This document shows positions 25,828 through 32,607 of a stretch of DNA of 64,000 bases, piece after piece (position 1 is the first letter of the stretch; each line of letters opens with the position of its first letter). The DNA is from Polaromonas sp. (lineage in GTDB: Bacteria > Pseudomonadota > Gammaproteobacteria > Burkholderiales > Burkholderiaceae_C): the NCBI GenBank assembly GCA_030683705.1, contig JAUXPP010000090.1, positions 1 to 64,000 of the forward strand. The letters are read 5' to 3'. Below the pieces are notes generated by a model that was not told the DNA's origin, searched no databases, and saw nothing but the letters and a program-made list of their open reading frames with translations. The translations under genes were made by a program, and so were the position numbers.

Positions 25828-25917
25828 GTCTAACGTTGGAGGTAACCGGCGCCCAGCGACGACGAGCCGCGCAGCGGCACACCACGCAGGGCGACCGTGT
25901 TGACTGACCTGTTAGGG
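25828..25917 (-). other. attC site 8 (of cassette 3)
   Basis: GTCTAAC ... GTTAGGG boundaries; arms GGAGGTAACCGGCGCCC and GGGCGACCGTGTTGACTGACC. Confidence 0.82.
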
Positions 25918-25921
25918 CGCA

Positions 25922-26152
25922 TTAGCCGCATACACACCTCACGTCACGCACATTCCGGCGTTGCGTAGAGTCCAAAAACGGGTTCAGAAGACTGGTCTCG
26001 ACACGAAAACCCCTGGTGCCGCATCGGCTACGGCACTGCTCTTCGAAGGACTGCTGTTCGCGACCGTTCGACATAAGGAACAGGAAGGCAGCTCCACCAC
26101 CAGCAAAGGCCAGCGTTGCAACTACTAGCCTGAGGGAGACTCTCGAACTCAT
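25922..26152 (-). CDS. Cassette 3, second ORF: small single-helix secreted or anchored protein
   Basis: 76 residues with an N-terminal hydrophobic helix (LVVATLAFAGGGAAFLFLM) and four cysteines in the exposed part (CRSRC, CVC). Start ATG overlaps the stop of the upstream cassette ORF (ATGA), so the two are probably cotranslated. Function unknown. Confidence 0.55.
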   Translation of the reverse strand: MSSRVSLRLVVATLAFAGGGAAFLFLMSNGREQQSFEEQCRSRCGTRGFRVETSLLNPFLDSTQRRNVRDVRCVCG

Positions 26153-26343
26153 TTGCTGCCTTTACGAAAAATGAGCTCCCAAGCGAGCCCCGCCGCCGCA
26201 GAAACAACGATAAGTAAGGCACCTACCGTGGTCGTATCCGTCCCCACCGGCGCGAGCCAATGAAACGCTGCAGCCAGCGCGATGCCTCCAAGGGCTCCAA
26301 TGAGGATGCCCGGCGACGCTAAGAGAGAAAAGAGCGTTTCCAC
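26149..26343 (-). CDS. Cassette 3, first ORF: small membrane protein
   Basis: 64 residues from a GTG at 26343. Two hydrophobic stretches (LLASPGILIGALGGIALAAA and VGALLIVVSAAAGLAWELI) and a basic end (FRKGSK). No recognised family. Overlaps the next ORF by four bases. Confidence 0.5.
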   Translation of the reverse strand: METLFSLLASPGILIGALGGIALAAAFHWLAPVGTDTTTVGALLIVVSAAAGLAWELIFRKGSK

Positions 26344-26349
26344 GGTGCA

Positions 26350-26427
26350 CCCTAACTTTGGAGATGAGCGGAGGCTTTCGGCAAACGAAGTGTGCCGAAA
26401 GCCGTCCGCTCGATTGACTGGTTAGGC
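26350..26427 (-). other. attC site 9 (of cassette 2)
   Basis: CCCTAAC ... GTTAGGC boundaries; arms GAGCGGAGGCTTTCGGC and GCCGAAAGCCGTCCGCTC form a long, nearly perfect stem. Confidence 0.88.
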
Positions 26428-26895
26428 CGCACGTTGTGCATGGCGTGGAGGAAGCTGGTTGTTCTGAAGCACACGTTTTGATTTCGGACCGAAGTAGTTG
26501 TACAGGAGAAGTCCAGTTTCCTCTCGCTCCGTGCCACCATCCGTTACGTACGAGAGCACCCAGCGGTGTGGCCTACTGCCAGCGTAGAAGACCTCCAACG
26601 AACTGTCCGCGCACAACAATGAGCGAACAAACCCAAGACAGTTCTCCGCGGTCGCCTCGGGCGTTTCAGTAACTGGGCCGTATTCGAAAGGTGAGCCGTG
26701 CCAGCCGCCCGCGTACACGTAGAGACCGTAGGTTTCGCATTCAACGCGAACCGAGAAACCTGATTCGCCACACGACGGTACTTCTAAAACGCGCTTGCCA
26801 TCCGCCTCCGGGCCAGACCAGTGATGCGGCACCTGCGGGAACTCACGGAGCCGGGCGCTTGTTAGAGCGAAGAACGCTTCGGGGAGGGGTGGCAT
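26422..26895 (-). CDS. Cassette 2: unknown soluble protein
   Basis: 157 residues, no signal or membrane helix. Begins PPLPEAFFALTSARLREFPQ; contains EYGPVTETPEATAENCLGFVRSLL and RPHRWVLSYVTDGG. I do not recognise the family. ATG at 26895; the stop falls in attC9. Confidence 0.6.
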   Translation of the reverse strand: MPPLPEAFFALTSARLREFPQVPHHWSGPEADGKRVLEVPSCGESGFSVRVECETYGLYVYAGGWHGSPFEYGPVTETPEATAENCLGFVRSLLCADSSLEVFYAGSRPHRWVLSYVTDGGTEREETGLLLYNYFGPKSKRVLQNNQLPPRHAQRAA

Positions 26896-26903
26896 TCCGT
26901 GCG

Positions 26904-26960
26904 GCCTAACGTTTGACTTAAGCGGCGCCGCCTGGCGTCCGCTTGAAGGAAGTGTTAGCT
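26904..26960 (-). other. attC site 10 (of cassette 1)
   Basis: 57 bp: GCCTAAC ... GTTAGCT with inner boxes GACTTAAGCGGCGCC and GCGTCCGCTTGAAG. Close to the classical 59-base element. Confidence 0.9.
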
Positions 26961-26995
26961 CTCAGCGCCCTGCTATTGCTTGTGCGAAACATGAC

Positions 26996-27274
26996 CTATG
27001 ACCTCCCGCGACGAGAACCTGGCTTCCGCTTTGGGCGCTTCGTGCTCCAGAACAGCCACGCAAGGAAAAAGAATGTAGTCCCGATGAGGCCACGAGCCAG
27101 TGGCTCTCCCACGACGGCGGCTAACCCGACGAACACATCGCCGCCACCTCTGTTGCGCAGCCCATTATTGGACGAGAGCTGCTCGAACGACGCTGAAAAC
27201 ATGACCGCGATGCCTGCGAGCACACACAGAGCGACAATAATCCAGCGAAACAGACGGAGAGCAAGTTCGACCAT
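26996..27274 (-). CDS. Cassette 1 (next to attI): small membrane protein
   Basis: 92 residues with two predicted helices (LFRWIIVALCVLAGIAVMF and GLIGTTFFFLAWLFW) and a strongly basic tail (KRPKRKPGSRRGRS). Function unknown. Being first after attI it would be the cassette best placed for expression from a Pc-type promoter, if one exists. Confidence 0.6.
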   Translation of the reverse strand: MVELALRLFRWIIVALCVLAGIAVMFSASFEQLSSNNGLRNRGGGDVFVGLAAVVGEPLARGLIGTTFFFLAWLFWSTKRPKRKPGSRRGRS

Positions 27275-27277
27275 GAG

Positions 27278-27339
27278 AGCTAACGTAATTTAGACCGAAA
27301 AACCTGAGGTTTAACTTGGCGTCTGAGGTTTAACTTGGC
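27278..27339 (-). other. attI-like recombination region
   Basis: A simple core AGCTAAC (27278-27284) marks the junction to cassette 1. Two 17-bp direct repeats, CTGAGGTTTAACTTGGC, lie at 27304-27320 and 27323-27339; on the minus strand each contains GTTAAAC, a perfect GTTRRRY integrase-binding core. Core plus two direct repeats next to intI mirrors the organisation of attI sites. Confidence 0.75.
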
Positions 27340-27419
27340 CATACAAATCTCCCACAACCCTCTTGTTTATTGGGTATGCGGCAAATATTTTGTATTTTCA
27401 TACCGCTACAAATACTTCC

Positions 27420-27705
27420 ATGAAACCCGGCAACCCTCTGCTGCAATCGATCCGCTTGCTCGACCAACTCAGGGGCGGATTCGTTACTTGCACTATAGCG
27501 TCCGCATCGAAAAGCTTGATGTGGACTGGGTGCGTTTTTTCATCCGCTGGCATGGCATGAAGCATCCGCGCGACATGCGGCCAGGGGCTTGAGCACTTTC
27601 TAACTACGTTGGCTGCGAAACGCCGGCACACATGTGATCCAGGTCACCGCTGGCGGCACGGCCAGCCCGCTGGATGTGCTGCCCGCCCGAAGGACCTGCA
27701 TCTGA
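27420..27705 (+). pseudogene. intI: Integron integrase remnant
   Basis: Three pieces of an integron tyrosine recombinase in different frames. From ATG 27420: [18 protein letters not shown]; then, after a one-base frameshift, [20 protein letters not shown] and [14 protein letters not shown]; then after a second shift [13 protein letters not shown]; then directly the C-terminus THVIQVTAGGTASPLDVLP. IntI1 has the equivalent blocks [27 protein letters not shown] and [20 protein letters not shown]. About 230 codons between them, including the catalytic Arg/His residues and the active-site Tyr, are gone. The gene cannot make an active integrase. Confidence 0.88.
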
Positions 27706-27722
27706 AGCTTTTTCGGACGCTC

Positions 27723-27774
27723 TTTTTTTGATAGCTGCCTGCGCTCGTCACATAAGGGCTGGCGGCGTTTTTTG
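27723..27774. repeat. Dispersed repeat next to the integron boundary
   Basis: TTTTTTTGATAGCTGCCTGC...CATAAGGGCTGGCGGCGTTTTTTGC. It marks the return to ordinary chromosomal sequence to the right of the intI remnant. Confidence 0.65.
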
Positions 27775-27810
27775 CTTGAATTTCTGGAGCCAACGGGCGC
27801 TCTCTGGGCC

Positions 27811-28434
27811 CTAGTTCACCAACCCCAGCACCTCCTTGAAGGCCGGGTGGTCGGCCGTGCCCAGCCACTCGAAGGCGACCATCTCGGTGGTCACCAGTTC
27901 GGCGCCGGCGCCGGCCAGGCGGTCGAAGGCGGCGTCGCGGTTGCGTTCGCTGCGGGAGCTGCAGGCGTCGGTGACGACCCAGACTTCGAAGTCTTCTTCC
28001 AGCAGGCCCAGCGCGGTCTGCATCAGGCAGACATGGGCTTCGCAGCCGGCGATGACGATGCTGGCCCTGCCCTCTTCCTGTTCCGGCGCGGCGCGCTGCA
28101 GGTGTTTGGGCAGGCTGCGCGCATTGCCGCCCTGGGGCGGTTTGCGCACCGGCGGGCGCAGCCAGTCGCCCAGGCCGTCAGCCACGGCGTTGAAAAACAT
28201 CTTGGCCAGCGTCTTGCCGCCAGCGGCCTCGATGGCCGCCTGCAATTCGGGCAGCAGCGGGCCCAGGCCGTCGGGGTTTTGTGCCGTGCCCCAGGTGGGC
28301 ACCTGCAGCAATTTGGCCATACGCGCGAGCCGCAGCGCGTTGGCGGCAACCTGCTCGCCTTCAAAAATCGCGGGCATCAGGCGGGCCTGGTAGTCCACCA
28401 GCACCAGTTGGGAGTCATCGGCATCGAGCAACAT
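27811..28434 (-). CDS. Isochorismatase-like cysteine hydrolase
   Basis: 207 residues of the isochorismatase superfamily (YcaC-like). The catalytic triad candidates are Asp14 (LVLVDYQ), a Lys in GGKTLAKMFF and Cys136 in AGCEAHVCLMQT; the loop DACSSRSERNRDAA is typical. A Pro/Gln-rich insertion at residues ~93-122 (KPPQGGNARSLPKHLQRAAP) is unusual. Substrate unknown. It is separated from the DUF2721 gene by a dispersed repeat. Confidence 0.85.
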   Translation of the reverse strand: MLLDADDSQLVLVDYQARLMPAIFEGEQVAANALRLARMAKLLQVPTWGTAQNPDGLGPLLPELQAAIEAAGGKTLAKMFFNAVADGLGDWLRPPVRKPPQGGNARSLPKHLQRAAPEQEEGRASIVIAGCEAHVCLMQTALGLLEEDFEVWVVTDACSSRSERNRDAAFDRLAGAGAELVTTEMVAFEWLGTADHPAFKEVLGLVN

Positions 28435-28484
28435 GGGAACGTCCTGAAAGAGGTAAAGGGATGGGCGGGGCGCCGAAGCGCTCC

Positions 28485-28535
28485 GTTTTTGATAGCTGCT
28501 TACGCCCGTCCGTGATGGGCGGGAGCCACTTTTGA
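28485..28535. repeat. Dispersed repeat overlapping the 3' end of the DUF2721 gene
   Basis: GTTTTTGATAGCTGCTTACG...GATGGGCGGGAGCCACTTTT. Its left half is intergenic; its right half encodes the last residues (KVAPAHHGRA) of the DUF2721 protein. Confidence 0.6.
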
Positions 28536-29009
28536 TGCATCATCGGCAGGCGCCGGCTGCACCGGCAACTCGGCAAACTTCAGCAGACGGGTCGCCAGCA
28601 GGGTTTCGGCCAGGAAACACAGCAGCGCCAGCAGAAAACACGCCACGCCGGCCAGAAAACTCACGGTGGCAATTTTCAGGATGGGCAGGTCGCTGGTTTC
28701 GCCCAGGAACAGCAGCACGATGGTCAGGCCGATCAGGATGGCGCAAAAGGTCAGCAAAGCCAGGCAGCCGTTGACCAGCCAGCCGCGGTGCCGCAACTCA
28801 CCGAGTTCGGCATACATCTTCCTGGCGCGGGCTTCCTCGACGCCGCCGGTCTCCAGCCGGTTCTCCAGGAAACGCGCCCGGTCGATAATGCGCGCCAGCC
28901 GGCCGGCCACCGCGGCGATCATGCCGGACACGGCAGTCAGCAAAAACACCGGCGCGACGGCCAGCTGGATGCCGTGGGTGACCGTGGCCAGGTCGGACGC
29001 AAAGTTCAT
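28500..29009 (-). CDS. DUF2721 family membrane protein
   Basis: 169 residues from the ATG at 29009. N-terminal helix (IQLAVAPVFLLTAVSGMIAAVAG), the conserved DUF2721 stretch RLARIIDRARFLENRL, then two further helices (WLVNGCLALLTFCAILIGLTIVLLF and LAGVACFLLALLCFLAETLLA). Function unknown. The C-terminus is supplied by a dispersed repeat. Confidence 0.82.
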   Translation of the reverse strand: MNFASDLATVTHGIQLAVAPVFLLTAVSGMIAAVAGRLARIIDRARFLENRLETGGVEEARARKMYAELGELRHRGWLVNGCLALLTFCAILIGLTIVLLFLGETSDLPILKIATVSFLAGVACFLLALLCFLAETLLATRLLKFAELPVQPAPADDASKVAPAHHGRA

Positions 29010-29229
29010 GGACACACTTTCCAGCGCTGGGCTGAGTTGGAACACGCACCATTTTGTCACGCGGCCTGCGCAGAAGGCTGCCCCGTCGCAGCCGGGTGCC
29101 AGCGCGGACGGCAGCTCACGGCGCTTCCTACGCAAGTGTCGCTCCTGTCTGACAGCACAACGCTGCCGGCTGCCGCACACTGGGCGCTGGAAAGCCAATG
29201 CCCTCTTTGCCCCTCCACCAAGGAATCCC

Positions 29230-29970
29230 ATGCTCCCCAATCACGAAGGCCAGCGCGTGCCGGACACCACCTTCCGCACGCGCGACCATGACCAGTGGAA
29301 ACCGGTGTCCAGCAAGGACCTATTCGACGGCCGGACCGTGGTGCTGTTCGCGCTCCCCGGCGCCTACACGCCGACCTGCTCCACCAGCCATTTGCCGCGT
29401 TTCAACGAGCTGGCGCCGCTATTTCGCGCGCACGGCGTGGACGAGGTGGTGTGCCTGTCGGTCAACGATGCCTTTGTGATGGACGAATGGGCCAAATCGC
29501 AGGATGCCGGCAACCTGCGGCTGCTGCCCGACGGCAACGGCCAGTTCACCGAGGCCATGGGCATGCTGGTCGACAAAAGCGACCTGGGCTTCGGCAAGCG
29601 CTCCTGGCGCTACGCCATGCTGGTGCGCGACGGCGTGATCGAGAAGATGTTCATCGAGCCCGAGAAGGACGGCGACCCGTTCGAGGTGTCCGACGCCGAC
29701 ACCATGCTGGCCTATGTGGCGCCGGGTGTCCGGCCGCCGCAAACCTTCACCCTGTTCACCAAACCCGGCTGCTCGTACTGCACGCGGGCCAAGGCCCTGC
29801 TGGAGCAGCACCAACTGCCCTATGAGGAGATCGTTCTCGGCAAGGGCATCAGCACCCGCAGCCTGGAGGCCGTCTCCGGCGCGCGCGCATCGCCGCAGGT
29901 GTTTGTCGGCGGCCGCAAGGTCGGCGGGCTGGACGAGCTCCAGGCCTGGCTGGCGGAGCCCGCGCACTGA
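29230..29970 (+). CDS. Peroxiredoxin-glutaredoxin hybrid (Prx5 type)
   Basis: Glutathione-dependent peroxidase in which a Prx5-like domain is fused to its own glutaredoxin. 246 residues: peroxidatic Cys50 in PGAYTPTCSTSHLP, and the glutaredoxin active site CSYC (Cys181/Cys184) followed by SPQVFVGGRKVGG. Such hybrids reduce peroxides with glutathione. The ATG at 29230 has AAGGAA just upstream; the frame is open further 5' but overlaps DUF2721 antisense. The 29010-29229 gap holds its promoter region; no hexamers assigned. Confidence 0.93.
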   Translation: MLPNHEGQRVPDTTFRTRDHDQWKPVSSKDLFDGRTVVLFALPGAYTPTCSTSHLPRFNELAPLFRAHGVDEVVCLSVNDAFVMDEWAKSQDAGNLRLLPDGNGQFTEAMGMLVDKSDLGFGKRSWRYAMLVRDGVIEKMFIEPEKDGDPFEVSDADTMLAYVAPGVRPPQTFTLFTKPGCSYCTRAKALLEQHQLPYEEIVLGKGISTRSLEAVSGARASPQVFVGGRKVGGLDELQAWLAEPAH

Positions 29971-30089
29971 CCCCTTTTTCCACTGGCGGCCCTGTCCGGC
30001 GGACACGGGGGGCGGTGATAGGATCACCGCGGCACCCTTGTCCAGCCCCGGGCTGCCGTTCCCCTGCCTGAAACCTGATCGACAAAGTT

Positions 30090-30794
30090 ATGACAGCCAC
30101 TACTGCCCCAGAAACCAGCGCGCCCGCAACGCCCGAGGATCTGCTCAAAGAAGAATCGGCGCGTTACGCCCTGCTGCGCCGCATCGCGCCCACGCTGCGC
30201 CACCACCTGGCTGGCGCCATGCAGCCCATCGGCATGGTGTCGGCCATCATGGAAAGGCGGCTGCAGGCCGCGCAACCCGACCTCGCCGTGCTGCGCGACA
30301 ACAGCAAATCCATCAGCACGCTGTCGCGCTCGGCCGCCAGCGCCAGCATGAACCTGATCACCTGGGTGGCCCCCAAGGACAACGGCGCGGTCAGCATCCA
30401 TGAGGGCGTGGAGGAATGTGTGGGCATGTTGTCCACCGACCTGGCGTTTCGCGGTTTCACCGTGACCAACCACATCACGCCGTCGGACATGGCCACCTCG
30501 GTATTTGCGCTGCGCAGCGTGTTTACCGGCGCCCTGATTGCCCTGACCGATGCCGCACCGGTCCCGGCCGCCATCACGATCAGCTGCGAGGCGGTGGACG
30601 GGCGCAGCCGCGTGCTGATCAGCGTCAGCAGCGAGCCCGGCGCCGCCGCTGCCGAAGACCCGCGGGCTTACCGCAAGCTCGAATGGAACGACGTGTTGGC
30701 ACTGGCCCGCGCCGAACAGGTCGGCCTGGTGCATGCCGCGGACCGTGCGGAAATGGTGTTCACCGCCGCGCTGAACGCCGACGTCACCGTCTGA
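30090..30794 (+). CDS. Conserved hypothetical protein, distantly histidine-kinase-like
   Basis: 234 residues, no signal or membrane helix. The region RRIAPTLRHHLAGAMQPIGMVSAIMERRLQ looks like a dimerisation/phosphoacceptor helical hairpin (His38 or His39), and the C-terminal half is alpha/beta as in GHKL folds. However, the N, G1 and G2 ATP-binding boxes are not evident. It could be a phosphotransfer or regulatory protein; this is inference. It starts 119 bp after the peroxiredoxin gene. Confidence 0.6.
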   Translation: MTATTAPETSAPATPEDLLKEESARYALLRRIAPTLRHHLAGAMQPIGMVSAIMERRLQAAQPDLAVLRDNSKSISTLSRSAASASMNLITWVAPKDNGAVSIHEGVEECVGMLSTDLAFRGFTVTNHITPSDMATSVFALRSVFTGALIALTDAAPVPAAITISCEAVDGRSRVLISVSSEPGAAAAEDPRAYRKLEWNDVLALARAEQVGLVHAADRAEMVFTAALNADVTV

Positions 30795-30821
30795 GTGCCG
30801 TCCGCCGGCTGCTGATGCGCT

Positions 30822-30874
30822 ACTGATTTGATAGCTTGACACGCTTGCCAGACATGGGCTGGAGGGCTTTTTGA
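30822..30874. repeat. Dispersed repeat between the HK-like gene and the DMT transporter
   Basis: ACTGATTTGATAGCTTGACACGCTTGCCAG...GGGCTGGAGGGCTTTTTGAC, a well-preserved copy. Confidence 0.7.
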
Positions 30875-30924
30875 CGTAAACTTCCGGCGGTCCGACCGGC
30901 CTTTCCCGGCACCGGCCAGCACCC

Positions 30925-31809
30925 ATGACCAAAAGCGGAATCCTCCTTCACATCGCCGGCCTGTGGCTGCTGTCCACCCTCGACGCCTCCGGCAAATGGC
31001 TGGTGCTGGCCGGCGTGCCGGTGCTGATGGTGTCCTGGATGCGTTATGCGGTGCACACGGCGCTGATGACTGCCGTGGTGCTGCCGCGGCGCGGCAAGGC
31101 GATTTTCCAGACGAAGTCGCTGAGCCGGCAACTGGTGCGCGGCTTCCTGATGATTGCCACCACCGTGCTGTTTTTTTCAGTGCTGGCACGCCTGCCGCTG
31201 GCCGAGGCCACCGCCATCAACTTCATGGCCCCGCTGTTTGTTATGGCGATGGCGCCCTGGCTGCTCAAGGAGCCGCACCGGCTACATCGCTGGCTGGGCG
31301 TGCTGCTCGGTTTTGCCGGCATGCTGGTGGTGGTGCGGCCCGGCGCGCAGCTCGACCCGGTCGGTGTGGCGCTGGGCCTGCTGACCGCCTTCACCTTTGC
31401 GCTGTTCCAGATCTCCACGCGGCGCGTGGCGCATGACGACCCGCTGACCACCAACTACTACGGCGGCCTGTTCGGCACGGCCGCGCTGACGCTGGCGCTG
31501 CCCTGGTTCTGGGTCGCGCCCGAGCTGTCTGCCTGGGAGTGGGCGCTGCTGGTGTCGACCGGTTTCACCGGCTTTTTCGGCCACTGGCTGCAGGCGGCGG
31601 CCTACCGCAAAAGCCCGGCCAGCCTGCTGGCGCCTTTCAGCTACATGCAGATCATCAGCGCCGCCATCCTCGGCTGGCTGGTGTTCGGCCAGGTGCCGGG
31701 CCAGACCACCGCGCTGGGGATCGCGCTGATCTGCCTGGCCGGCGTCGGCGTGGCGCTGACCGAGGCGCGTATGGCCTGGCTCAGGACGCGCGCGCTGAAC
31801 GGGCGCTGA
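30925..31809 (+). CDS. EamA/DMT-family transporter
   Basis: 294 residues with about ten hydrophobic helices arranged as two EamA halves (e.g. LLHIAGLWLLSTLDASGK, ATAINFMAPLFVMAMAPWLLKE, AFTFALFQISTRRVAHDD, SPASLLAPFSYMQIISAAILGWLVFGQ). Likely an inner-membrane metabolite exporter; substrate unknown. It converges with an Lrp/AsnC regulator six bases beyond its stop. Confidence 0.9.
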   Translation: MTKSGILLHIAGLWLLSTLDASGKWLVLAGVPVLMVSWMRYAVHTALMTAVVLPRRGKAIFQTKSLSRQLVRGFLMIATTVLFFSVLARLPLAEATAINFMAPLFVMAMAPWLLKEPHRLHRWLGVLLGFAGMLVVVRPGAQLDPVGVALGLLTAFTFALFQISTRRVAHDDPLTTNYYGGLFGTAALTLALPWFWVAPELSAWEWALLVSTGFTGFFGHWLQAAAYRKSPASLLAPFSYMQIISAAILGWLVFGQVPGQTTALGIALICLAGVGVALTEARMAWLRTRALNGR

Positions 31810-31815
31810 GACACA

Positions 31816-32274
31816 TCAGGCCGGCAGCAGCGGCAGGTCGGCCTTTTTCAGGGTGCGCAGCACAAAGCTGGACTTGCTGTGGCGTATGCCCTTGATCTTG
31901 TAGAGCCGCTCGCGCAGCAGGCGCTCATAGTCGCGCGTGCCGCTGACCGCGATGCGCAGCAGGTAGTCGTAGTCGCCGGAGACCAGGTAGGCCTCGATCA
32001 CTTCGGGGATCTTCGCCAGCGTTTCGCCGAATTTCTCCAGCGTGTTGTCGGAGTGGCTGTCCAGCGTGACCTGCACCAGCACGGTGTCGGCCAGGTCCAG
32101 CGCCGCCGCATTGAGGCGCACGGTGTAGCCCTCGATCACACCCGACTCTTCCATCTTCTTGATGCGGCTCCAGCACGGCGTGTGGCTCAGGCCGACCGCC
32201 TGGCCGATCTCCTGCAGGCTGGCGCGCGCATTGGCCTGCAGCACCTGAAGGATTTTCCGGTCGGTTTTGTCCAT
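31816..32274 (-). CDS. Lrp/AsnC-family transcriptional regulator
   Basis: 152 residues: N-terminal helix-turn-helix (DKTDRKILQVLQANARASLQEIGQAVGLSHTPCWSRIKKME) and C-terminal RAM ligand domain (LVSGDYDYLLRIAVSGTRDYE). Lrp-like proteins usually sense amino acids. The divergent side carries no nearby gene, so its targets are not obvious from context. Confidence 0.93.
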   Translation of the reverse strand: MDKTDRKILQVLQANARASLQEIGQAVGLSHTPCWSRIKKMEESGVIEGYTVRLNAAALDLADTVLVQVTLDSHSDNTLEKFGETLAKIPEVIEAYLVSGDYDYLLRIAVSGTRDYERLLRERLYKIKGIRHSKSSFVLRTLKKADLPLLPA

Positions 32275-32421
32275 AAAGAAATATTTCCCGCACTAAGTCA
32301 ATAATCTGGAAATTATTACTTATATACCGGGAAATCACCAGAAATACAGAAGCACTTTCTCCGCCCTGGCGACCATACTTGATGCTGGCAAACGGACTTA
32401 CCGGTTCGTGGTGCAAGGCAA

Positions 32422-32453
32422 ACGCCCCCGCAGGTTACCGCCGGCGGGGGCGT
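32422..32453. terminator. Strong GC hairpin without T tract
   Basis: ACGCCCCCGC pairs with GCGGGGGCGT (10 bp) around a 12-base loop in the 333-bp gap between the Lrp gene and the Hsp70 gene. No T run follows, so its role as a terminator is uncertain. Confidence 0.4.
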
Positions 32454-32473
32454 CTGGGCAGCAACTGATGGCT

Positions 32474-32563
32474 TGTCATCCCGGACCTGATCCGGGCTCC
32501 ATGCCGCAAAAGCTGGCGACGCGTGTGATCCGCCATGGATTGCGGGTCAAGCCCGCAATGACA
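32474..32563. repeat. REP/BIME-like palindromic element
   Basis: Outer TGTCAT (32474-32479) and ATGACA (32558-32563) enclose two inverted repeats, CCCGGACCTGATCCGGG (32480-32496) and TTGCGGGTCAAGCCCGCAA (32540-32558). Similar elements are common in proteobacterial intergenic DNA. It lies just downstream of the Hsp70 gene; together with the hairpin it accounts for most of 32275-32607. Confidence 0.7.
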
Positions 32564-32607
32564 AAACCGGCAACAAGCGCGGGGCAGGCCCACCATGACC
32601 AGGCCGT

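Larger units (their letters stand above)
21935..27705. mobile_element. Chromosomal integron: decayed intI, attI-like site, ten attC sites, about eleven cassettes
   Basis: Layout from right to left: integrase remnant (plus strand, 27420-27705), attI-like region with two GTTAAAC direct repeats (27304-27339) and a core at 27278-27284, then cassettes all read on the minus strand. Each cassette is one short ORF (once two) followed by an imperfect palindrome bounded by RYYYAAC and GTTRRRY cores, often 87-90 bp, once only 57 bp. The ORFs are less GC-rich than the flanking genes and share no operon logic. This is the canonical integron architecture with intI and cassettes in opposite orientation. The integrase is nonfunctional, so the array appears frozen unless an IntI acts in trans. 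Confidence 0.9.

Noticed and set aside
27335-27592. A free-standing 85-codon gene from 27335
   Set aside because: Only its C-terminal part matches IntI; the beginning reads through the attI region. It is better explained as part of the intI pseudogene.
32474-32563. Insertion sequence ends or a small RNA
   Set aside because: No transposase or target duplication; the two palindromes fit a REP/BIME-like element.
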